The position numbers and the translations under genes were made by a program. DNA of 43,108 bases from Bacteroidales bacterium (lineage in GTDB: Bacteria > Bacteroidota > Bacteroidia > Bacteroidales > UBA10428), in NCBI GenBank assembly GCA_016931575.1, contig JAFGEO010000091.1:1-43108 (forward strand), written 5' to 3'. Shown here one piece after another: positions 37,232-43,108 of this stretch. The stretch's first letter is position 1. Every line of letters begins with the position of its first letter. The notes beneath the pieces are model-generated. The model saw nothing but the letters and a program-made list of their open reading frames with translations, was not told the DNA's origin and ran no database searches.

Positions 37232-37996
37232 ATGGAGCTTTATGAACTGCTCGAAGAAAAATACAAGCTATACAATCGGATCGATTTTATTGAGAACGAT
37301 CCGATAAGTATTCCTCATCGCTATAGCGGGAGAGAGAATATCGAGATCAGCGGGTTCCTGGCTGCCACTCTGGCCTGGGGACAGAGAAAAAGCATTATTA
37401 AAAGCGCCTCCCGGCTGCTTAATCTCTTGGGAAATGATCCGCTGGATTTTTTGCTTTCTGCCGGGGAGGATGACTTCTCCCGGCTTGATCACTTTGTGCA
37501 CCGAACTTTTAACGGGACGGATGCTGTTTTTTTTATCCGGTCCCTCGCAAATATATACCGGAATCATCAGGGTCTGTCTTCTATTTTCATGAACGCCTAC
37601 CGGGAAGTGGGAGATATTGCTGCAGGCCTGAAGAATTTTCGTGAAGTTTTCTTTTCCCTGCCGCATGAAGGGCGGACGCTGAAACACCTAGCAGATATAA
37701 GGAAGGGGGCTGCTGCAAAAAGGCTGAATATGTATTTGCGCTGGATGGTCAGGAACGACGATCGCGGTGTGGATTTCGGAATATGGAAGGAAATCCCGGC
37801 GTCGGCACTGTTCATTCCTCTTGACGTCCATACAGGAAGGGTGGCGAGGCAGCTGGGACTTTTGGAGCGGAAGCAAAACGACTGGAAAGCTGTGGTTGAA
37901 CTAACTGACAGCCTGAGAGCCTTCGATCCGTCTGATCCCGTAAAGTACGATTTTGCTTTGTTCGGAATGGGTGTTTCTGATGAACTTTATTTTTGA
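37232..37996 (+). CDS. TIGR02757 family protein (DUF2400)
   Basis: The 254-residue cytosolic protein is recognisable by DPISIPHRYSGRENIEISGFL, the LAWGQRKSIIKSASRL helix, RWMVRNDDRGVDFGIWKEI and the LDVHTGRVARQLGLL motif near the C-terminus. These are hallmarks of TIGR02757, a conserved Bacteroidota family. The C-terminal part resembles a helix-hairpin-helix DNA glycosylase-like fold, but function is not established. It lies 66 bases after lolD on the same strand; no promoter is visible between, so it may belong to that transcript. Confidence 0.85.
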   Translation: MELYELLEEKYKLYNRIDFIENDPISIPHRYSGRENIEISGFLAATLAWGQRKSIIKSASRLLNLLGNDPLDFLLSAGEDDFSRLDHFVHRTFNGTDAVFFIRSLANIYRNHQGLSSIFMNAYREVGDIAAGLKNFREVFFSLPHEGRTLKHLADIRKGAAAKRLNMYLRWMVRNDDRGVDFGIWKEIPASALFIPLDVHTGRVARQLGLLERKQNDWKAVVELTDSLRAFDPSDPVKYDFALFGMGVSDELYF

Positions 37997-38020
37997 AGAG
38001 AGATTGCCCAAGGGGGCTTC

Positions 38021-38052
38021 AACAGGAAGTAAACCTGTTTTACCTTCCCTCT
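38021..38052 (+). terminator. Possible weak terminator after the TIGR02757 gene
   Basis: AACAGG (38021-38026) pairs with CCTGTT (38034-38039), followed by a pyrimidine-rich stretch with TTTTT near 38052. The stem is only 6 bp and the T run is separated from it. Confidence 0.3.
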
Positions 38053-38091
38053 TTTTAGCGTAACTTACAAGCCTCTTTTAAATCCTGGTTC

Positions 38092-38802
38092 ATGCCCAAT
38101 CCATACTTTCGGTTCAAACAATTTACTATCCTGCAGGATAAGTGTGCCATGAAGGTAGGTACTGACGGAGTCCTCCTGGGAGCCTGGGTGGCTACCGGGG
38201 ATGCCCGCCGGATCCTGGACATTGGAACCGGAACCGGACTGATTGCCCTGATGCTTGCCCAACGCTCGGGAGCCGACATTCATGCGGTGGAAATAGATCC
38301 TGGAGCTGCAGAACAGGCCGGAGAGAATTTCCGAAATTCCCCCTGGGCAGTTAGACTGAAAATCCTAAGGCAGGATTTCCTCGAATTTGTTCATCATGCA
38401 GAACCTTACGACCTGATAGTATCTAATCCGCCCTATTTCAGGAATTCACTGAAAGCGCCCGATCCATCGCGAGCAACGGCCCGTCACGATCATCAACTGG
38501 ATCTGGATGGACTTCTATCGGGGGCTGCATCCTTATTAAATCCCAACGGTCGTGTGGGACTTGTGTATCCTGCCGCCGAAATGCAAAGGGTGGAGGAAGT
38601 CGCAGCTTCTTATGGATTATTCCTGTCCGGAAAGACTGAAATTATCCCTGCACCCGGGAAGGCCCCCAAGCGCGTGCTGTTTGAGTTTGATACAAATGAC
38701 CACCAAGGTGAGTGTAATACGAATTACTTGGTGCTCGAGGAGACTGGAAGGCACAGATATTCTGAGGCATACAAAATCCTGACTCAGGATTTTTACCTGT
38801 AG
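38092..38802 (+). CDS. trmN6: tRNA1(Val) A37 N6-methyltransferase
   Basis: The 236-residue SAM-dependent methyltransferase has motif I DIGTGTGLIALMLAQR (about residues 43-58), the acidic end of strand two in HAVEIDPGAAEQA, and the catalytic motif SNPPYF (about 112-117) of N6-adenine methyltransferases. The start PYFRFKQFTILQDKCAMKVGTDGVLLGAW is typical of the YfiC/TrmN6 family, which modifies A37 of tRNA-Val. It ends in TAG. It is convergent with the small minus-strand gene that follows. Confidence 0.9.
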   Translation: MPNPYFRFKQFTILQDKCAMKVGTDGVLLGAWVATGDARRILDIGTGTGLIALMLAQRSGADIHAVEIDPGAAEQAGENFRNSPWAVRLKILRQDFLEFVHHAEPYDLIVSNPPYFRNSLKAPDPSRATARHDHQLDLDGLLSGAASLLNPNGRVGLVYPAAEMQRVEEVAASYGLFLSGKTEIIPAPGKAPKRVLFEFDTNDHQGECNTNYLVLEETGRHRYSEAYKILTQDFYL

Positions 38803-38877
38803 CAGCACATCATTTTTCCGGGCAAGCCGAAAAAACTGTCCATTACCCCCATTTACCTTTACAACTCTCGCTAAGGC

Positions 38878-39036
38878 TTATTTCTTGATCAGGCTCAAAT
38901 GTTCTTCATCAATAACCTCACCTGTTCCACGTATCTCATACTTGAACTTGCCATCCTCGCGAATGACACGCTTAATACGCACAGGTTCCTTGCCATTGAC
39001 AAAAACGAGTTGAGCGTTTTTGTACTTGGAAATCAT
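38878..39036 (-). CDS. Small conserved-looking hypothetical protein (52 residues)
   Basis: An ATG at 39036 on the minus strand opens 52 codons to a TAA at 38878-38880. The product starts MISKYKNAQLVFVNGKEPVR and ends EEHLSLIKK. It is charged and alternates hydrophobic and polar residues as in a small beta-barrel (VFVNG, RIKRVIREDG, KYEIRGTGEVI). Such a pattern over a full reading frame is unlikely in non-coding DNA. A -7 box lies about 25 bases upstream. I do not recognise a named family. It sits convergent to trmN6 and divergent from mutS. Confidence 0.7.
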   Translation of the reverse strand: MISKYKNAQLVFVNGKEPVRIKRVIREDGKFKYEIRGTGEVIDEEHLSLIKK

Positions 39037-39059
39037 TCTGGTTTATTTACGGCACAATA

Positions 39060-39067
39060 CAAACATA
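39060..39067 (-). promoter_or_regulatory. -7 box for the 52-codon gene
   Basis: Minus-strand TATGTTTG (39067-39060) is an exact TAnnTTTG, placing a transcript start roughly 15 to 20 bases before the ATG at 39036. It supports the small gene. No clear -33 box. The rest of the 290-base gap to mutS shows only an imperfect TTATTTTG (39268-39275) that might serve mutS. Confidence 0.45.
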
Positions 39068-39326
39068 CAGCTTCTTACGGAGTATTCCATAACAGATTGT
39101 AAATTTATGAGAGGTTTTTGGTGGTAATGGCTATGATATATATCACATCGGGTTAAGAACAAATATTCCTCTGTAAAGTTTTTCGTCTGCGGTGAAGGCA
39201 ATAGTTAACTAAGCTCCGTTATGAATAACATCAATTGTTAATTAATATTGAATAGAATTCTGCTCGCTTATTTTGCCTCCATAGGGTAAAGCAATAATTT
39301 AGCATGCGAACTAAAGAAAGTTCCCG

Positions 39327-41945
39327 GTGAGTAAAGAGCAGAATGTAGTTGAGACACCCCTGATGAAGCAGTATTACAGTGTCAAGGAGAAACATCCTGA
39401 TGCCATACTCTTATTCAGGGTGGGCGACTTCTATGAGACCTTCGGGGAGGATGCCGTCAGGGCTTCGGGCATACTGGGCATTACACTTACCAAGAGGGCA
39501 AACGGTGCGGCTTCCTATGTCGATCTTGCAGGTTTTCCTTTTCATGCTCTCGATACCTATCTTCCAAAACTGGTCAGGGCAGGTCAGCGCGTAGCTATTT
39601 GTGAGCAGCTCGAAGATCCGAAAATGACCAAGAAGATCGTAAAAAGGGGCATTACCGAACTGGTTACTCCCGGTGTTTCTTTAAATGATAATGTCCTGGA
39701 GCACCGTGAAAATAATTTTCTGGCCAGTGTTCACATTGAGAAGGCCGGGGCAGGCATTGCATTCCTTGATATCTCTACCGGGGAATTTCTTACTGCCGAG
39801 GGATCCTATGAATATGTTGATAAGCTGTTAAGCAGTTTTGCTCCCAAGGAGGTGCTCTTCGAACGGGGAAAGCAAAAGCACTTTCAGGAAATCTTCGGAA
39901 ACAAATACTATAGCTATACCCTCGACGATTGGGTATACACGGATGATTCGGCCAAGGACAGGCTGATTAAGCATTTTGAAACCACCAGCCTGAAGGGGTA
40001 TGGTATCGGAGGCATGAGGTTGGGAATCATCGCCGCAGGGGCTGTTCTGCATTACCTGGATATTACCCAGCACCATCAGGTAAAGCACATCTCCAAGCTG
40101 TCGCGTATCGAAGAGGATCGGTATGTCTGGCTTGACCGGTTTACCATCAGGAACCTGGAGTTGTTCAGGTCGATAAATGAAGGTGCAAAAACGCTTTGTG
40201 ATGTCCTTGATAAGACTATCTCACCAATGGGCAGCCGATTGCTTAAACGGTGGATTGCCCTTCCCCTCAAGGGGATAGCCTCCATAAATGAACGACTGGA
40301 TACCGTGGAGTTCTATCTGAAAGATCCTGCCTTCAGGGATGAGATGGAATCGCACCTGGCTATGATTGGCGACCTGGAGAGGGTAGTGTCAAAAGTGGCT
40401 GTTGGAAGAGTTACACCCAGGGAAATCGTTCAGCTCAAGCATGCTCTGGCGGCCATTTCACCAATAAAGGAGAGTTGCGCGGAAACCGGGGAGAATTCAC
40501 TCAGGAAGATCGCCGAGCAACTCAATCCATGTGACTCGATCCGTGAACGTATTGAGAAGGAAATTCTTCCGGAACCTGCTTCCCAGCTCTCAAAAGGTAG
40601 TGTAATAGCGCCGGGGATTTCTGCGGAGCTGGATGAGCTTCGCCTGATCATGAATTCCGGGAAAGATTTTCTGGTGCAGATCCAGCAACGTGAGAGTGAA
40701 CGTACCGGCATACCCTCCCTGAAAGTCGCGTACAATAACGTTTTCGGATACTACATTGAAGTGCGCAATACCCATAAGGATAAAGTCCCTTCGGAATGGA
40801 TCAGGAAACAAACCCTCGTGAGCGCCGAAAGATACATCACCGAGGAGCTGAAGGAATATGAAAGCAAAATTCTTGGGGCCGAAGAGAAAATCCAGGTCCT
40901 GGAAACCAGGCTTTTTAATGAACTGGTCGAAGCCGCTGCAGACTATATTGTTGCTATTCAGCTGAATGCCAACCTGCTTGCCCGGCTCGACTGTCTGTTA
41001 TCTTTTGCCCGTTGTGCCCTGGAATACAAGTATTTCCGACCGGAGATCGACGATTCTGAAGCCCTGGACATTAAAGAGGGAAGGCATCCGGTGATCGAAC
41101 GTCAGCTCCCGGTCGATGAACCCTACATCAGCAACGATGTTTACCTAGATACCTCTCAACAGCAGGTGATCATCATCACTGGTCCGAATATGGCCGGAAA
41201 ATCAGCCCTCCTCCGGCAAACCGCCCTGATTGTCCTGATGGCACAGATCGGAAGTTTTGTTCCGGCTTCCACGGCCCGGATCGGATATGTGGATAAGATC
41301 TTTACCAGGGTAGGTGCTTCGGATAACATCTCGCTGGGTGAGTCGACCTTCATGGTTGAAATGCTTGAAACAGCCAGCATTTTGAACAATATTTCTTCAC
41401 GAAGCCTTATCCTGCTTGATGAAATCGGCAGGGGAACCAGCACCTACGATGGTATTTCCATCGCATGGGCCATGGTGGAATACCTGCACGAACACCAACA
41501 GGCCCGGCCAAAAACCCTGTTTGCCACGCACTACCATGAACTGAACGAGATGGAGGGCTACTTCGACCGCGTGAAAAACTATAATGTAACGGTGAAGGAG
41601 CTCGAGGATCGCGTGATCTTTATCCGCAAACTTAAACGCGGAGGCAGCGAACACAGCTTTGGGATCCATGTTGCCCGTATGGCAGGAATGCCTAAAAGCG
41701 TGGTAAAAAGAGCAAACGAGATCCTGGCCGAACTTGAACAGTCGCATGGTGAAAAATCCCTCTCAAAACCCATTCCCGATGTGGCTGAAAAACGAGAGGG
41801 CCTGCAGATGAGTATTTTCCAGCTTGACGACCCGGTACTCAAGCAAATCAGGGATGAAATCAAGAATACTGACATCAACAACCTGACCCCCATCCAGGCG
41901 CTTAATAAACTGAATGAGATCAAGAAACTGACAGGACTTAACTAA
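39327..41945 (+). CDS. mutS: DNA mismatch repair protein MutS
   Basis: The 872-residue MutS1 protein recognises mismatches and small loops. The N-terminal mismatch-binding domain has [20 protein letters not shown] and the [11 protein letters not shown] motif with the stacking Phe. The core and clamp domains follow. The ATPase domain has Walker [14 protein letters not shown] (about residue 620), [14 protein letters not shown], Walker [17 protein letters not shown] and the ATHYHEL motif. A C-terminal helix-turn-helix and tail complete it. The start is GTG at 39327; the next in-frame ATG (39363) would cut into the conserved ETPLMKQY segment. The GTG overlaps the TGA of an eight-codon upstream frame. 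Confidence 0.96.
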   Translation: MSKEQNVVETPLMKQYYSVKEKHPDAILLFRVGDFYETFGEDAVRASGILGITLTKRANGAASYVDLAGFPFHALDTYLPKLVRAGQRVAICEQLEDPKMTKKIVKRGITELVTPGVSLNDNVLEHRENNFLASVHIEKAGAGIAFLDISTGEFLTAEGSYEYVDKLLSSFAPKEVLFERGKQKHFQEIFGNKYYSYTLDDWVYTDDSAKDRLIKHFETTSLKGYGIGGMRLGIIAAGAVLHYLDITQHHQVKHISKLSRIEEDRYVWLDRFTIRNLELFRSINEGAKTLCDVLDKTISPMGSRLLKRWIALPLKGIASINERLDTVEFYLKDPAFRDEMESHLAMIGDLERVVSKVAVGRVTPREIVQLKHALAAISPIKESCAETGENSLRKIAEQLNPCDSIRERIEKEILPEPASQLSKGSVIAPGISAELDELRLIMNSGKDFLVQIQQRESERTGIPSLKVAYNNVFGYYIEVRNTHKDKVPSEWIRKQTLVSAERYITEELKEYESKILGAEEKIQVLETRLFNELVEAAADYIVAIQLNANLLARLDCLLSFARCALEYKYFRPEIDDSEALDIKEGRHPVIERQLPVDEPYISNDVYLDTSQQQVIIITGPNMAGKSALLRQTALIVLMAQIGSFVPASTARIGYVDKIFTRVGASDNISLGESTFMVEMLETASILNNISSRSLILLDEIGRGTSTYDGISIAWAMVEYLHEHQQARPKTLFATHYHELNEMEGYFDRVKNYNVTVKELEDRVIFIRKLKRGGSEHSFGIHVARMAGMPKSVVKRANEILAELEQSHGEKSLSKPIPDVAEKREGLQMSIFQLDDPVLKQIRDEIKNTDINNLTPIQALNKLNEIKKLTGLN

Positions 41946-41979
41946 GGAAATCCGGCTTTCCCGGAAATTAAGTTTTGTT

Positions 41980-42010
41980 TTTGGCATAATTAAAAAAAAC
42001 TATATATTTG
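41980..42010 (+). promoter_or_regulatory. Promoter of the tRNA-Gly/tRNA-Leu unit
   Basis: TTTG at 41980-41983 and TATATTTG at 42003-42010 are separated by exactly 19 bases, the best match to the Bacteroidota consensus (TTTG-N19-TAnnTTTG) in the window. Transcription would begin at about 42016, leaving a leader of some 50 bases before tRNA-Gly. Confidence 0.75.
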
Positions 42011-42066
42011 CAGCACCTTTCAAGGGAGGAGTTCTTTTAAAGATTGGATAAGATAATACAGTAATT

Positions 42067-42139
<73 letters not shown>

Positions 42140-42162
42140 CTTTTTTTATGCTAAAAATTTTA

Positions 42163-42219
42163 AAACAGTGTGAGTGTGCGGGCGGGTCTCTCTACTCAAT
42201 TCTCACACTCACACTGTTT
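42163..42219. repeat. 16-bp perfect inverted repeat between the tRNA genes
   Basis: Positions 42163-42178 are the exact reverse complement of 42204-42219, with a 25-base loop. The arms contain the GTGTGAGTGTG motif. No T run follows. It would form a stable RNA hairpin in the tRNA precursor or a cruciform in DNA. It lies 23 bases after tRNA-Gly. Confidence 0.85.
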
Positions 42220-42248
42220 CTGCCCGGATGGCAGGGCCGACCGTTAAG

Positions 42249-42270
42249 AAATGCTCCGGTGGAGCATTTT
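42249..42270 (+). terminator. Terminator-like hairpin between the tRNA genes
   Basis: AAATGCTCC (42249-42257) and GGAGCATTT (42261-42269) pair perfectly over a 3-base loop, and the right arm ends in TTTT. It could terminate tRNA-Gly. As no consensus promoter precedes tRNA-Leu, it may instead be a processing element or a small palindromic repeat. Confidence 0.45.
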
Positions 42271-42370
42271 AGGGAGGAGCCAGGTTGCAGGGCGGGGCAA
42301 TTCCGCCTACAATGCATTAAGGATTGTTTTAGAATTGGGAAGGTTCTTTTTGGAATAAAGATTTTACTCT

Positions 42371-42456
42371 GCCCGGATGGCGGAATTGGTAGACGCGCTG
42401 GACTTAAAATCCAGTAAACAGTAATGTTTGTGTGGGTTCAAGTCCCACTCCGGGTA
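42371..42456 (+). tRNA. tRNA-Leu (anticodon TAA)
   Basis: An 86-base class II tRNA with a long variable arm. Acceptor GCCCGGA pairs with TCCGGGT (first pair G-T), the D-arm is GCGGAATTGGTAGACGCGC, the anticodon stem-loop CTGGACTTAAAATCCAG presents TAA, and the T-arm contains GGGTTCAAGTCCC. CCA is not encoded. The sequence beyond it is AT-richer and looks accessory. Confidence 0.97.
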
Positions 42457-42718
42457 CAGGGACAGAGTGAGAGTGAGTGGGAGAGCGTTGCTGAACACTT
42501 GGGCATACTCTTTTTTTTAGGCATGTTTATGCCAATACACTTAACCTGTCAAGTGTGAGATTATTTCTATCTTTTCGCTTTAATAAGGAACCTCATGAAA
42601 ATAAAATGTAGGAGTCTGAGTTCTTCATAATTTGATTCTTTTGTATTCTAAATACTTAATCATATTAAAAAGATTCTGAGAAAGTCGAATACATATCTTT
42701 ACCAAAACATTTTAATCA

Positions 42719-43021
42719 ATGAGTAAAATCTTGGGAATATCAGCTTTCTATCATAATTCAGCTGCAGCTTTGCTCGTGGATGGGGAGATAATTGCTGCTG
42801 TATAGGAAGAGCGTTTTACCCGAATCAAACATACCCCTGATTTTCCGATTAATGCGATTAGATATTGTTTAGAAGAAGCTGGTCTGAGCATTGATGAACT
42901 TGATGCTGTAGTTTTCTACGACAAACCTTTGCTGAAATTCGAACGCCTGTTAGAGACATACTATGCTTTTGCGCCACGAGGACTACAATCCTTTCTAAAG
43001 GCCATTCCTGTTTGGCTTGAT
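42719..43021 (+). pseudogene. Broken carbamoyltransferase (NodU family), N-terminal fragment
   Basis: The frame from ATG 42719 reads MSKILGISAFYHNSAAALLV, then DGEIIAAV, a TAG stop (42803-42805), EERFTRIKHTPDFPINAIRY, and on to about codon 100 (FLKAIPVWL). This is the N-terminus of the NodU/CmcH carbamoyltransferase family, which carbamoylates sugars or secondary metabolites. The TAG stands where relatives have Gln in AAAQEERF, so one C-to-T change explains it. After codon 100-101 homology stops and a sequence like an insertion-sequence end begins. Two independent lesions make this a pseudogene. Its first 28 codons could be translated but would not fold. Confidence 0.8.
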
Positions 43022-43108
43022 TGGTTTAGCCCCCTATAATTCGGACAATTTACTTTTTGACTTTAATATTAGCCATTTTTCTTCATAATATTGCATCAGC
43101 AAGGAACA
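43022..43108. mobile_element. Probable end of an insertion sequence (IS3-like), partial
   Basis: Homology to the carbamoyltransferase ends at about 43021. The next bases, TGGTTTAGCCCCCTATAATT then CGGACA, have the TG...CCCC...GGACA form I recall from IS3-family terminal repeats. On the minus strand a frame is open from the window edge to a TAG at 43034-43036, with codons for YYEEKWLILKSKSKLSEL at its end. This could be a transposase C-terminus lying close to the element's end. The stretch is short and AT-rich, so both points are tentative. The second end and any target duplication lie outside the window. Confidence 0.4.

Noticed and set aside
42803-42805. Amber codon in the carbamoyltransferase as a recoding or suppression site
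   Set aside because: Intact genes in the window, such as valS and trmN6, use TAG as a normal stop. The gene is also truncated downstream, so decay is the simpler explanation.

Overview
The window looks like a near-complete stretch of chromosome from a Bacteroidota (Bacteroidetes) bacterium, probably in or near the Bacteroidales/Marinilabiliales. The basis is the gene content: a type IX secretion (T9SS) substrate with a gliding-motility C-terminal domain, PorP/SprF, a Porin_10-type outer-membrane protein, fused SecDF, DUF4783, DUF1573, TIGR02757 and a Reg_prop/Y_Y_Y sensor. Several promoters carry the Bacteroidota -7 box TAnnTTTG, and Shine-Dalgarno sequences are weak. Gene density is high, both strands are used, and most of the window is core genome.

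Layout. 1-86: 3' end of a 5S rRNA gene and its terminator. 271-3735 (+): outer-membrane porin and an MltF-type lytic transglycosylase. 5642-3749 (-): LolC/E-type permease and a NUDIX hydrolase. 5705-6907 (+): NamZ/DUF1343 lipoprotein. 8665-6920 (-): DUF1573 protein and a PLP aminotransferase. 8849-11476 (+): valS. 14346-11495 (-): DUF4783, nadC, YihY/BrkB and pdxH. 14728-18837 (+): rlmH and a very large NtrY-like histidine kinase. 18938-25383 (+): a tightly coupled T9SS cassette of giant glycine-rich/Ig-repeat substrate, PorP/SprF and a PD40-PKD protein. 25480-29615 (+): an unrecognised secreted protein coupled by a 1-base stop/start overlap to a propeller sensor with a SpoIIE-type phosphatase. 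29648-32000: an RluB-like pseudouridine synthase (-) and glmM (+). 32194-38802 (+): secDF, tatA, a CaCA antiporter, lolD, TIGR02757 and trmN6. 38878-39036 (-): a 52-codon small gene. 39327-41945 (+): mutS. 42067-42456: tRNA-Gly(GCC) and tRNA-Leu(TAA), with a structured spacer. 42457-43108: an accessory-looking, AT-richer tail with a broken NodU-type carbamoyltransferase cut by what looks like an insertion-sequence end.

How the genes fit together. Much of the window concerns the cell envelope: export (SecDF, TatA, T9SS partners), lipoprotein trafficking (LolD, and a distant LolC/E-like permease), peptidoglycan turnover (MltF, NamZ, GlmM for UDP-GlcNAc supply) and outer-membrane proteins. The most interesting block is 18938-29615, where a surface protein and its likely export partners sit directly before a periplasmic-sensor/PP2C phosphatase operon. 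The phosphatase operon has its own candidate promoter, so co-regulation is an inference and not visible directly.

The window begins inside an rRNA operon and ends inside an apparent mobile element. Both are typical assembly break points, so the window may be a whole contig. No CRISPR array, prophage, restriction system or biosynthetic cluster was seen.
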